Below are positions 9,698 through 18,913 of a stretch of 64,000 nucleotides of DNA, piece after piece (positions within the stretch are counted from its first letter, which is position 1; the number at the start of each line of letters is the position of its first letter). The translations under genes were made by a program, and so were the position numbers. The DNA is taken from the NCBI GenBank assembly GCA_019638015.1, contig JAHBUP010000001.1, positions 2,326,424 through 2,390,423 on the forward strand, written 5' to 3'. This DNA comes from Melioribacteraceae bacterium. GTDB taxonomy: Bacteria; Bacteroidota; Ignavibacteria; Ignavibacteriales; Melioribacteraceae. The notes beneath the pieces are model-generated. The model saw only the letters and a program-made list of their open reading frames with translations. It was not told the origin of the DNA and did not search any database.

Positions 9698-11557
9698 TCA
9701 ACATGATATTAATTCATTGAGAACTATTAAACTCCATAATAAATTGCCATGATCATGTAAGCCATTTCTATTATCATTCACTATTTTATCAAATTCAACT
9801 TTATTAAATAGATAATTAATACAACCCATCTGATTTAAGTGATCTTTTAATTCATCGGTTTTGAACCATTCTCTGACAGGAACCCTAAACCCTTTTTTGG
9901 GTGCATTAAATAATTCCCTTGGCAATTTTTTAGCAATAGTATTTTTCAAAATACTTTTTCTTTCCCAGCCTTGCATTTTAATAGATTTATCTACTTTAAC
10001 CATAAATTCAATCAGCTTATAATCTAAAAAAGGAAGTCTTGTTTCTAAAGAATATGCCATGCTCATACGGTCAACTTTAACAAGATAATCATTCGGGAGA
10101 TCGTGTTTAAAATTTAAATACATTAGTTTATAAAAATCATCTTTGTACTTACATTTCTTCATAAATTCATTTAAATATTCGATTACTGACCATGTCTTAA
10201 TTTCATTATTCATTAGAAGTCTTACCGAATCTAAATCAGGTTTAGCACGCTTGTCGAGCACTCTAGTATTAAATTTTTGTGAGCTGGTTTTTAATAAATG
10301 CTGATATCTATTTAGTTTATATCTTATACTTCCACTGGTTATTCTTTTAATAATACTTATGTTAAATGGAATTAATTCTTGAAAAATATTTGGCAGTGCC
10401 TTATAAATTTGTGCAAATTTGATCCCTTGATATGATGAATAACCTGAAAGTACTTCATCGCCGCCATCACCAGTTAATACCATTTTAACATGTTCAGCAG
10501 CAAATTTGGATACACAACCTGTAGGTATCGCCGATGAATCACCAAATGGTTCATCATAGTGAAAAGCAACTTTTTTTAAAGAATCGTAAAAACTTGTATG
10601 GTCTATTTTTTCAACAAAATGATCAGTGCTAAATTTATTTGCAACTAGTCTAGCTAATCTACTTTCATCATATTCATTTTCTTCGTAGCCTATTGTAAAG
10701 GTCTTAACAGGAAAGCTAGAATATTCAGACATCAAAGCCACTATCGAGGAAGAATCAAGACCACCGCTTAAAAAAGCACCGAATGGTACATCGCTGCGCA
10801 TCCTGATTTTTACAGCGTCATGAAAAAGGGATGAAAACTCACTATAAATTCTCTTTTTATTACAGTACATATTATTTTCATCAATTTCAGGTAAATCCCA
10901 GTATTTATATTCATTTATACCGGAATTATTTACCACTAAATAATGCCCGGGCAATAACTTCTTAATATTCTTAAAAAAAGTATAGGGAGCTGGAATATTT
11001 TTTAATACGGAATATATTTCCAGAAACTCAAATAAAGGTTCTTTTGGCAATCCATACTCAAAAATGGATTTCATTTCAGAGGCAAACAAAACTGTGTTAT
11101 CCCATAAAGCGTAATGTAAAGGCTTTTCTCCAATGCGATCACGAGAAATGAATAATTGCTGTTTACATTCGTCCCATAATGCAAAAGCCCACATTCCATT
11201 AAATTTATTTTGACAATCGGTTCCCCATTGCTCATAGGCTTTAATAATTACTTCAGTATCAGATAAAGTTCTAAAACTATGACCTAATGATTTTAGCTCT
11301 TCCTTTAGTTCAACATAATTATATATTTCACCATTTAACACTAACGAAATTGTCTTATCAACATTAAACATTGGTTGATCGCCTGTTGATAAATCAATAA
11401 TTGAAAGCCTTCTATGTCCAAACCCAATATTACCGTTGATATAAAAGCCTTCTCCATCAGGTCCGCGGTGATGGACAATATTGGTCATTCTTTTTAAAAG
11501 AGATTTATTAACATGTCGAGAATTGTCAAAATGGAAAATTCCTGTTATACCGCACAT
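9698..11557 (-). CDS. asnB: Asparagine synthase-like amidotransferase (second copy)
   Basis: A 619-residue AsnB-family protein, clearly paralogous to the copy at 5503-7368 but divergent. It starts MCGITGIFHF (Cys2 nucleophile), has the glutaminase RGPDGEGF and LNGEIYNY motifs, the PP-loop SGGLDSSS and a GDGGDEVLSGY loop. It is full length with an intact catalytic set. Two AsnB genes in one glycan locus suggest two separate amidation steps or substrates, which is inference. It is followed by an acyltransferase gene upstream with a 3-base gap. Confidence 0.92.
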   Translation of the reverse strand: MCGITGIFHFDNSRHVNKSLLKRMTNIVHHRGPDGEGFYINGNIGFGHRRLSIIDLSTGDQPMFNVDKTISLVLNGEIYNYVELKEELKSLGHSFRTLSDTEVIIKAYEQWGTDCQNKFNGMWAFALWDECKQQLFISRDRIGEKPLHYALWDNTVLFASEMKSIFEYGLPKEPLFEFLEIYSVLKNIPAPYTFFKNIKKLLPGHYLVVNNSGINEYKYWDLPEIDENNMYCNKKRIYSEFSSLFHDAVKIRMRSDVPFGAFLSGGLDSSSIVALMSEYSSFPVKTFTIGYEENEYDESRLARLVANKFSTDHFVEKIDHTSFYDSLKKVAFHYDEPFGDSSAIPTGCVSKFAAEHVKMVLTGDGGDEVLSGYSSYQGIKFAQIYKALPNIFQELIPFNISIIKRITSGSIRYKLNRYQHLLKTSSQKFNTRVLDKRAKPDLDSVRLLMNNEIKTWSVIEYLNEFMKKCKYKDDFYKLMYLNFKHDLPNDYLVKVDRMSMAYSLETRLPFLDYKLIEFMVKVDKSIKMQGWERKSILKNTIAKKLPRELFNAPKKGFRVPVREWFKTDELKDHLNQMGCINYLFNKVEFDKIVNDNRNGLHDHGNLLWSLIVLNELISC

Positions 11558-11560
11558 AAT

Positions 11561-12154
11561 TTATCTTGCCCATTTATTCTGTATCGAAATTATTTCTTCA
11601 AAAGTATATTTCGATTTAACCGCATTGATATGTAATTTAAGACTTTCGTGATTAAATCTAAGTTTTATAGGTTTGCAAGGGTTGCCAACACAAATTGAAT
11701 AAGGAGGTAAAGATTTTGCAATAACAGAACCTGCACCAACAACGCAACCCTCTCCTAGTTTAACACCTTTTAAAATAGTAACGTTGGATCCAATCCAAAC
11801 GTCGTCTTCAATGGTTATAGGAATATTTTTACCGCCACTTTTAACGAAACGCATTTGGATACCTACTTCTGATATATTATGATCCCCTCCCATTATGGTA
11901 ACTGACCGGCCAAACATAACATTATTACCAATATTTACTTTAACGTTTGTATTAATCACAGTATTTAACCCCATGAACACATTATCACCTATTTCAATCA
12001 ATCTATGATCAAAAAATTCAGAATTGTATCCAAACTTAAAATTACTACCTACTTTGCATAATGATTTTTTAATAATATACCATTTTAATGGCCACAGAAA
12101 ATTTGGCAAAGTTCTTACGAAATAACTAAGATAAGTTGGTTGAATATTTAACAT
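11561..12154 (-). CDS. Hexapeptide-repeat acyltransferase (WcaF/CysE-like)
   Basis: A 197-residue left-handed beta-helix O-acyltransferase. Imperfect hexapeptides run from about residue 45 to 165 (IGDNVFMGLNTVI, IEDDVWIGSNVTILKGVKLGEGCVVGAGSVI), with GGDHNI carrying the likely catalytic His and the C-terminal VGNPCKPIK cap. The predicted reaction is transfer of acetyl from acetyl-CoA to a sugar hydroxyl. It is tightly packed between a glycosyltransferase gene and asnB. Confidence 0.88.
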   Translation of the reverse strand: MLNIQPTYLSYFVRTLPNFLWPLKWYIIKKSLCKVGSNFKFGYNSEFFDHRLIEIGDNVFMGLNTVINTNVKVNIGNNVMFGRSVTIMGGDHNISEVGIQMRFVKSGGKNIPITIEDDVWIGSNVTILKGVKLGEGCVVGAGSVIAKSLPPYSICVGNPCKPIKLRFNHESLKLHINAVKSKYTFEEIISIQNKWAR

Positions 12155-12155
12155 T

Positions 12156-13280
12156 TTAAAAACTTTTTAAGAATAATTCTATTTTTTCGCCGTTAGTTGC
12201 AGGATGGAAATAAGTCATACATTTTTTATATCCGTTTTCACCAATTCGTGCAGCCTCTTCTTTATTTTCGATTACAAATCTCATTGAATTTATTAATGAC
12301 AATTCATCTGAAGGATTTGCCAAAATAACATCTCGTAAATTTTCGAGATAAAATTTAACATCACTAACATCTGTTGCAATAACTGGATTTCCAGTTCCTA
12401 AATATTCCCCAAGTTTAAATGGAAATCCTGCATTAGCATAGGTAGAATTAATTCTTGTCATCAATAAAACATCAGCATTCTTTAAGAATTGGTAATAATG
12501 TTCATCAGGAACCATACCTATATATTTAATTTTAGGATTTCCTTGAATAATATTTTTTGTAGAAAAATTAATTTGTCCTGCAAGAATTAGCTCAGTATTA
12601 AAATAAATTTTTGAAACTTTATTAAATGCTTCTACCAAAATATTAACACCATCTTTAATGCCATAAGTGCCACTATAAACAAATTTTATCTTCTCTGAAT
12701 TATTATTTTTATTAAATTCAAACAAAAGATTTTCCGCACTAATCGGAATTAATTCAAGCTGACTTTCCTTTAAACCTAAATTTGTATATTTTTCATAAAT
12801 TCTTTTTGAAATAACTATTAAACCAGTCACAAAATATTTTATGTTCTTATCAAAAATTACATTAATTTTATGCAAAAAAGATAATCGAATACTTGTATTT
12901 TCCTCATGGACCAAATAGTTTTCTACAATGTCTACAAAAATTGAATAACCTAAATTTCTACCAATAATTGCGAATAGTACATTAGTTAATCCGATACCAT
13001 CATAAAGAATAAGAATATTTTGAGAATTTCTATTAAAATTTCCCTTAAGTATCTTTTTTTTTTTTAGCCAACCAAATATTATTTGGAGGCGATTAAATTT
13101 AATAAATTCCCATTTTACTCTATTTTTAATACCATTCTCTTTATTTCGATCATTGTTTTTACCGGCAATAATTACATTAACATTATTATTTACTGCCAAA
13201 TACTCGGCAAATAATCTAATACGCTTGGAAGCTGCCATACCATAGGGGTATGGTTGAGATGAGATAAAAAGAATATTCAT
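12156..13280 (-). CDS. Glycosyltransferase family 4
   Basis: A 374-residue retaining GT-B glycosyltransferase. The N-terminal strand and loop read MNILFISSQPYPYGMAASKR, and the C-terminal domain has VYSGTYGIKDGVNILVEAF, LMTRINSTYANAGFPFKLGEYLGTG and a late NAxRIGENGYKKC-like region. The usual second Glu of EX7E is replaced in a LGEYLGTG context, as in several GT4 subfamilies. It is probably cytoplasmic or membrane-associated and acts on the lipid-linked repeat unit. It has a 4-base ATGA overlap with the acyltransferase gene upstream. Confidence 0.85.
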   Translation of the reverse strand: MNILFISSQPYPYGMAASKRIRLFAEYLAVNNNVNVIIAGKNNDRNKENGIKNRVKWEFIKFNRLQIIFGWLKKKKILKGNFNRNSQNILILYDGIGLTNVLFAIIGRNLGYSIFVDIVENYLVHEENTSIRLSFLHKINVIFDKNIKYFVTGLIVISKRIYEKYTNLGLKESQLELIPISAENLLFEFNKNNNSEKIKFVYSGTYGIKDGVNILVEAFNKVSKIYFNTELILAGQINFSTKNIIQGNPKIKYIGMVPDEHYYQFLKNADVLLMTRINSTYANAGFPFKLGEYLGTGNPVIATDVSDVKFYLENLRDVILANPSDELSLINSMRFVIENKEEAARIGENGYKKCMTYFHPATNGEKIELFLKSF

Positions 13281-13909
13281 TTAAGATTTGCAGTTTTAAC
13301 AATTTTTGCCGGGTTACCTACAACAGTAGAATCAGGAGGTATATTTTTTAAAGAAACAACTGATCCTGCGCCTATTATAGAACGTGCTCCAATAGAAACG
13401 CCTTTAAGAATTATCGAATTTGTTCCAATGAAAACATCATCTTCGATTATTACTGGTGATGTTTTAACATCCCTTCGATCAAGAAAAGTATCGCGTCGGT
13501 TTAGATGATTCAATGAATGATAATCATGATCAAATATCCTAACATTTCCACCAATCTTAACATTGCTTCCAATTCTTATTAAAGATCGAGAAGATAATAC
13601 AGTTGATGTAAACCCACAATTATCACCGATTTCTATTCTACCCTTATCAATTGTTTGGAAACTAGCCCTATTATTAATTCCAACAAGATTTGATGATTTT
13701 CGAGAATTAAGAATAAAACCATTACCAATTTTAATTGAACCCTTATTAGCAATTTTAATAAATACTATGCCATCAACGGTAATTTTTGAAGGTAATGGGC
13801 ACCCATTTATGAATAAGATTAATTCAGTTATTAAGGAAGAGAATTTAATGCTTATATTACTTATTAATAATCTATAAATTTTTATTAATAACATAGTGAG
13901 TATTCTCAT
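13277..13909 (-). CDS. Hexapeptide-repeat acyltransferase
   Basis: A 210-residue left-handed beta-helix acyltransferase with coils at residues about 60-190 (IGDNCGFTSTVLSSRS, IGSNVKIGGNVRIFDHDYHS, IEDDVFIGTNSIILKGVSIGA) and the VGNPAKIVKT cap. FDHDYHS holds the probable catalytic His. The start overlaps the O-antigen polymerase end by 38 bases; an internal ATG at 13894 would shorten this. Predicted sugar O- or N-acetylation in the same locus. Confidence 0.87.
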   Translation of the reverse strand: MRILTMLLIKIYRLLISNISIKFSSLITELILFINGCPLPSKITVDGIVFIKIANKGSIKIGNGFILNSRKSSNLVGINNRASFQTIDKGRIEIGDNCGFTSTVLSSRSLIRIGSNVKIGGNVRIFDHDYHSLNHLNRRDTFLDRRDVKTSPVIIEDDVFIGTNSIILKGVSIGARSIIGAGSVVSLKNIPPDSTVVGNPAKIVKTANLK

Positions 13910-15107
13910 TACTATCGAATATAAAGTACATAAAAATAAAACCTAAAAAAAATGGCAACCCAAATAGACTTTGCGAAATTGAAACTGACATGAAAGTAAA
14001 CAGAATGACTTTAATATAATTTTTATCAAGCATTTTAATTTTTATGTATTTCATGAAGGAAAAATACATAGTAACAAATATCATTAAAAAACCAATTATA
14101 CCCCATTTCCTTAAAATAGAAGTTAAACCGGACGCAGAAGCTGCATAAGCATATTCAATAAATTGACCTTCCCCAAACAATGGAAATTTATAAAAACTGT
14201 TTAAATCAAGAATTGCTTGTTCATTTCTTCCAACTTGATAATAAATGTCGTTATAAGTTAAGTCAGAATTAAAAGTTGAAACTTTTACCAAACTACTTTC
14301 TACCTTATCTCCAAGAAATTCAAAAGTATTATAACTATAAATCCCTATTAAAGAAATTAAGGCAAATGAAACAATCGAACTAAATGTAAATATTTTTCTT
14401 ACAAAAAATATTAAAGAATATAGGAAGATAAAAAAAGCTATATAGGCCCCTAAAGAAAATGTAGAAATTAAAGCTATAATGAAAACTATATTCTTTTTAT
14501 TTAATATTTTACCAGTTTCTAAAGTATTAAACATTATCGCTAAGTTCAAAAAGACACCAAATGCACCTGGCTCCCAAAACGGACCCGCATTTCTAGGAAA
14601 GTTGTTAAGAAGCCAATAATCATTTGTATAAATTATTATATTTGTTCTAACAAACTCAGGAAAAAGAGCCAAAGGTTGGATTACATTATGCGCAAATTCA
14701 TTAAAAGTATTATAAATTTCTGAACTAGATGATAATATTGCCCATAAAAACAAACTTAAGATAGCAAAAAAGTACATAAATTTAATATAATACTTATTAA
14801 ACTCAAGACCTATTATTTTTATCGCAGCAATAGCATAAATTATTCTAAATATTATACCAAAGAAAGGTCCTAAAATAAAATAATTTGTAGTAATTATTTG
14901 TGCTAACATCAAAACAATTAAAGAAATGATTGTCATGTAGGAAAATTTGTTGAATTTATGGCCATCTAGAAAAAAAACAATTAAAGTGAACCCAGCTATC
15001 AAGCCTAAAACTAGATTTCCAACAAAAAATGGGAAACCTGCCTGAGCTACTAACAAAAATAAAATAAAGTATTTAAAGGGTAACCCAATTCTATTACTTA
15101 TTGACAT
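13872..15107 (-). CDS. wzy: O-antigen polymerase-like membrane protein (Wzy type)
   Basis: A 411-residue integral membrane protein of ten or more hydrophobic segments with a large periplasmic-type loop between about residues 150 and 330 (NFPRNAGPFWEPGAFGVFLNLA and GEGQFIEYAY are the more polar, conserved-looking parts). Wzy-type polymerases are recognised by topology and context rather than sequence; the GPFWEPGAFG patch is typical of O-antigen ligase/polymerase family proteins. It would polymerise repeat units in the inner membrane. The partner Wzx flippase is at 27717-29006. Confidence 0.8.
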   Translation of the reverse strand: MSISNRIGLPFKYFILFLLVAQAGFPFFVGNLVLGLIAGFTLIVFFLDGHKFNKFSYMTIISLIVLMLAQIITTNYFILGPFFGIIFRIIYAIAAIKIIGLEFNKYYIKFMYFFAILSLFLWAILSSSSEIYNTFNEFAHNVIQPLALFPEFVRTNIIIYTNDYWLLNNFPRNAGPFWEPGAFGVFLNLAIMFNTLETGKILNKKNIVFIIALISTFSLGAYIAFFIFLYSLIFFVRKIFTFSSIVSFALISLIGIYSYNTFEFLGDKVESSLVKVSTFNSDLTYNDIYYQVGRNEQAILDLNSFYKFPLFGEGQFIEYAYAASASGLTSILRKWGIIGFLMIFVTMYFSFMKYIKIKMLDKNYIKVILFTFMSVSISQSLFGLPFFLGFIFMYFIFDSNENTHYVINKNL

Positions 15108-16316
15108 TTATATACTTAGTAATTTCTTATAAATATTTTCAATTTTTTCAGAGTAGGTTACAGTGTTGCATTGTTTGTAAACTATATTGTAACCATTCTC
15201 ACCAAATTTTTCCCTTTGTAGAGGATTATCAATCAGTTCTATAATTTTTTCAGCAATTTTTGTCTTATTTATTGGGTAAACTAAATAACCTGATTCTCCA
15301 TTTTTCACAAACATTTCAGATTTTCCAGTAGCAATTATTGGTTTTCTTAAAGCCATTGATTCAATTATATCTCTCCCCCAGGGATCAGAATATAGTGAAG
15401 GGCGCACAACAATATCTAATATTTGATGATATTCTCTATTGCCATATGAATATTGTATTAATTTTATTTTGCTTTTTATATTATTTTCATTCATTGCTTT
15501 CATCACTTTATATGCATAATCTTCTTTAAATAATACTTTTTTTGCCATTCTTTTCCAAAATGGTTTAGGTGGTTGTGATCCAATAATTAAAAACACAACA
15601 TTTTTGTATTCTTTCATCTTTATTATTTCTTTAATAACCTCAATAAATAGTAATTGTCCTTTATTGCGGGTAAATCTGCCTAACATTCCAACAACAATCG
15701 TATTTTCATTAATATTTAATTTCCTTCGAGTCTCATTTAGATCTAATTTAGCTTTTAGACTACTAAAATCAAAGGGATTAGGTACAACATGTAAGTTGTG
15801 GTGATGTATAAAAGGTTCAGCTTCTTTTTGGTTAATTGAGATTAAAGCATCGGAATATTTGAATATATTATTTATAATATATTTTTGAATGAGACCAATT
15901 CCATTATAATGAATTTCTTCTCGTAAGTGGGTAACAATTTTAAGATTTTTATAAGTTTTAAGATAAGGATAAAGATGAGAGAAAACTGAATTATTAATAT
16001 GTAAAATGTCTATTTTATTTTTGATAAGAATGTTTATTATTTTATAGGCCTGTTTCTTAGCAGTGATACGATATAAAAAGAACCTAAGTAACGATGTTTT
16101 ATGGCCTGGAACGCTAACAATCTGTTTTATATTTAATAGTTTTACTTCTTTAAGTTCTTTTTCTAATTCGTCTTTCATTACAACAGAATCACAGTTGCTT
16201 GAATATAAATATCTATCAAACAATTTTCCATCTAATGACATTACCATTAAATATAAACTCATCGCACCACCTGCATATGCAATTTGATTTCCAAGATACG
16301 CGATTTTATATTTCAA
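15108..16316 (-). CDS. Glycosyltransferase family 4
   Basis: A 402-residue GT4 protein. It starts MKYKIAYLGNQIAYAGGAMS (glycine loop of the N-domain) and continues with DILHINNSVFSHLYPYL, VGMLGRFTRNKGQLLFIEVI, and VVRPSLYSDPWGRDIIESMALRKP, which holds an EX7E-like element. The family transfers a sugar from a nucleotide donor with retention. The gene abuts the polymerase stop with no gap. Confidence 0.88.
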   Translation of the reverse strand: MKYKIAYLGNQIAYAGGAMSLYLMVMSLDGKLFDRYLYSSNCDSVVMKDELEKELKEVKLLNIKQIVSVPGHKTSLLRFFLYRITAKKQAYKIINILIKNKIDILHINNSVFSHLYPYLKTYKNLKIVTHLREEIHYNGIGLIQKYIINNIFKYSDALISINQKEAEPFIHHHNLHVVPNPFDFSSLKAKLDLNETRRKLNINENTIVVGMLGRFTRNKGQLLFIEVIKEIIKMKEYKNVVFLIIGSQPPKPFWKRMAKKVLFKEDYAYKVMKAMNENNIKSKIKLIQYSYGNREYHQILDIVVRPSLYSDPWGRDIIESMALRKPIIATGKSEMFVKNGESGYLVYPINKTKIAEKIIELIDNPLQREKFGENGYNIVYKQCNTVTYSEKIENIYKKLLSI

Positions 16317-16317
16317 A

Positions 16318-17430
16318 CTACGCTATTCCCCCCTTAAAATAATTTTTAATCATCTCAACTACAAACCGTTGTTCCGCTATACTTAATTCCGGGTATATCG
16401 GTAAACTTAACAACCTTCCTTGCAAATAAAAAGCATGTGGGAAATCATCAATATTATGATTTAAATAACTATATGCCTGCATAAATGGCAGTATTACAGG
16501 ATAATGAATTTGAGTTTCAATACCTTTATTCAATAAATATTCTTTTAATTTTTCTCCTTCTTTAACTTGAATACAATAAACGTGAAATATATGTTTTACA
16601 TTATTTTTTATTTTTGGCGTAATAATATTTGAAATCCCTTCCAATAATTCGTTATATTTAAGAGCAATCTCAAATCTCTTTTGATTCCATTCATCAATAT
16701 ATTTCAGTTTTACTGATAGAATTGCCGCTTGTAGTCCATCTAAGCGACTATTAATACCCTCCATTACATGAAAATGTTTCTTCAATGCACCATGATTTGC
16801 ATACATTCTGCATTTATCAGCAAAATTAGCATCATTAGAGATGATTGCGCCGGCATCGCCATAAGCTCCTAAATTCTTGCCCGGATAGAAACTAAACGTT
16901 GCTGCAATTCCAAAAGTACCTACCTTTTGCCCTTTGTATTCTGCGAAATGGGCTTGAGCACAATCTTCAATCACATATAAATTGTATTTATTTGCAAGTT
17001 CCATTATGCTATCAATTTCAGCAGGTTGACCATAAAGATGCACCGGGATAATGGCTTTGGTTCTAGATGTTATTTTTTTTTCTATTTTAGTTACATCAAT
17101 AGTATAGAATTTATCTATATCAATAAATACCGGTTTTGCACCAGTTTGAGTAATTGTTTCCGATGTCGATATCCAGCTGTGTGCAGTAGTAATTACTTCA
17201 TCACCCGGACCTATATCCAACATCTTCAAAACAATGAAAATAGCATCAGTTCCATTTGCAACACCTATGCAATAATTTACATTATTTTTTTCTGCGAATT
17301 CTTTTTCAAATTCATGAACATATCTTCCTTTAATAAATGCTGACTCGCTAAGAACACTTGAAATAGCTTCATTAATTTCTTCTTTTATTGAAATATACTG
17401 TGCTTTTAAATCTACAAAAGGAATTTTCAT
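16318..17430 (-). CDS. DegT/DnrJ/EryC1 aminotransferase (WbpE-like)
   Basis: A 370-residue PLP-dependent sugar aminotransferase. PLP contacts are visible at Asp156 (IEDCAQAHFAEY) and the Schiff-base Lys185 (SFYPGKNLGAYGDAG). In the diacetamido-uronic-acid pathway WbpE aminates the 3-keto group of UDP-2-acetamido-glucuronate. That assignment is supported by the acetyltransferase overlapping the start by 4 bases and a Gfo/Idh dehydrogenase next to it. A 4-amino-sugar role is the main alternative. Confidence 0.88.
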   Translation of the reverse strand: MKIPFVDLKAQYISIKEEINEAISSVLSESAFIKGRYVHEFEKEFAEKNNVNYCIGVANGTDAIFIVLKMLDIGPGDEVITTAHSWISTSETITQTGAKPVFIDIDKFYTIDVTKIEKKITSRTKAIIPVHLYGQPAEIDSIMELANKYNLYVIEDCAQAHFAEYKGQKVGTFGIAATFSFYPGKNLGAYGDAGAIISNDANFADKCRMYANHGALKKHFHVMEGINSRLDGLQAAILSVKLKYIDEWNQKRFEIALKYNELLEGISNIITPKIKNNVKHIFHVYCIQVKEGEKLKEYLLNKGIETQIHYPVILPFMQAYSYLNHNIDDFPHAFYLQGRLLSLPIYPELSIAEQRFVVEMIKNYFKGGIA

Positions 17431-17897
17431 TTTTTAACCTGTTTAATTTTTTTTGCAGGATTTCCTGCATACACCCCCGCTTCGGAAATATCTTTAGTAA
17501 CTACCGAACCAGCACCTATAACAACATTGTCACAAATATTGACTGGTAAAATTGTACTATTTGTCCCTATCGCTACATTATTCCCTATCTTTGTAGATTT
17601 CCATTTTGATTTATCCCCCATCGCAGGGCCACCATCTGAAAAAACATCGTTAATAAACATAGCACCATGAGAAATAAAACAATTATTACCAATTTCAACA
17701 AGTTCACAGATGAAGGCATGCGATTGTACTTTACAGTTATTGCCAATCTTGACATTTTTTTGAACTTCAACAAAAGGGCCAATAAATGTATTTTCTCCAA
17801 TTTCACATTCGTAAATATTAGAGGGTTCTATCACAATTACATTTTTCCCACATTTAACAGCCCTCACTGCAACTGATTTTTTAATTGGCTCAAACAT
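17427..17897 (-). CDS. Hexapeptide N-acetyltransferase (WbpD/FdtC-like)
   Basis: A 156-residue left-handed beta-helix N-acetyltransferase: IGENTFIGPFVEVQKNVKIG, HAFICELVEIGNNCFISHGAMF and the insertion INDVFSDGGPAMGD, ending AGNPAKKIKQ. This layout matches acetyltransferases acting on 3-amino nucleotide sugars. The ATG at 17897 was chosen over 17912 because GGAAG lies seven bases before it, while the longer start has no ribosome-binding site. It would acetylate the amine made by the aminotransferase encoded immediately downstream. Confidence 0.86.
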   Translation of the reverse strand: MFEPIKKSVAVRAVKCGKNVIVIEPSNIYECEIGENTFIGPFVEVQKNVKIGNNCKVQSHAFICELVEIGNNCFISHGAMFINDVFSDGGPAMGDKSKWKSTKIGNNVAIGTNSTILPVNICDNVVIGAGSVVTKDISEAGVYAGNPAKKIKQVKK

Positions 17898-18909
17898 TGT
17901 GCGCTTCCACATAAATTTTTTCGATAATCTGAACCGTCTTCATACCGTCAAGAAAATTAGTTGTTATTTTTCCATTGTTAGTTAATACATCAATGACATT
18001 TTCGTAAACTTTATCATGGTTTGACATTGAACCTTGATAACCACCATAATCGTTTGCCTTTCCTGAGTCCGGAAGATTCATAATGATATAGTCTTGAATT
18101 TCTTGATATTCTAATACATTGAGGTATTGACCACCAATCTTGATAGTCCCCTTCTCGCCAAAAACTGTTAGTGATCCTTCCATGTTTTTTTTGTAACAGT
18201 TTACCGTATAATTAATAGTTCCAATGATATCATTTTCAAATCTTACGATTACCACACCGGTATCTTCGAATTCAATAATATCTTTATGGTTGATATTTTG
18301 AAGAAAAGCGGATACATCTTTTATATTACCAAACAGCCAGTATAAAAGGTCTATGAAATGACTAAACTGAGTGAAAAGAGTTCCACCGTCCAGCTTTTTA
18401 GTACCTTTCCAATCAGAAGACTTATAATAATCTTCATTTCTATTCCAAAAACAATTTAGCTGTACGCTTAATACCCTGCCTAATCTATTTTCCTCCATCA
18501 CCTTCTTAAGAGTTTGTATAGGGGGATTAAAACGATTTTGCTTTACAACAAATAAACGTTTGTTTGCATCTTCTGAAGCTTTGATCATTGCTTCACAATC
18601 AAGGACACTTAAAGCCATTGGTTTTTCTACTAATACATGATGCCCCGCTTTTAATGACTTTATCGTATGCTCTGAATGTAAACCATTTGGTGTACAAATT
18701 GAAACAACATCAATATTATTTTCAAATTTCAATAAATCATCAATATTCGAATAAAAATTAGCTTTAAAACTATTATTAAATATGTTTCTTCTTTCTTCTT
18801 TGATATCACAGGCAGCAACCAAATTGCCCATCTTTGTAATATGTTCCGCATGTCTTTCGCCAATTCGCCCATAGCCAATTATTGCAAAATTAATTTTTTT
18901 TGAATTCAT
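17890..18909 (-). CDS. Gfo/Idh/MocA oxidoreductase (probable UDP-sugar 3-dehydrogenase)
   Basis: A 339-residue NAD-dependent oxidoreductase: Rossmann loop IIGYGRIGERHAEHI, catalytic VEKPMAL, and the C-terminal GGTLFTQFSHFIDLLYWLFG carrying the substrate-site Asp/His. It resembles the dehydrogenases that oxidise C3 of UDP-GlcNAc-uronate and sits in the order dehydrogenase, acetyltransferase, aminotransferase. A second, closer WlbA homologue exists at 33767-34681, so the two may serve different sugars. The ATG at 18909 follows the WbpG-like stop; the TTG at 18924 is less likely. Confidence 0.87.
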   Translation of the reverse strand: MNSKKINFAIIGYGRIGERHAEHITKMGNLVAACDIKEERRNIFNNSFKANFYSNIDDLLKFENNIDVVSICTPNGLHSEHTIKSLKAGHHVLVEKPMALSVLDCEAMIKASEDANKRLFVVKQNRFNPPIQTLKKVMEENRLGRVLSVQLNCFWNRNEDYYKSSDWKGTKKLDGGTLFTQFSHFIDLLYWLFGNIKDVSAFLQNINHKDIIEFEDTGVVIVRFENDIIGTINYTVNCYKKNMEGSLTVFGEKGTIKIGGQYLNVLEYQEIQDYIIMNLPDSGKANDYGGYQGSMSNHDKVYENVIDVLTNNGKITTNFLDGMKTVQIIEKIYVEAHNV

Positions 18910-18913
18910 ATTA

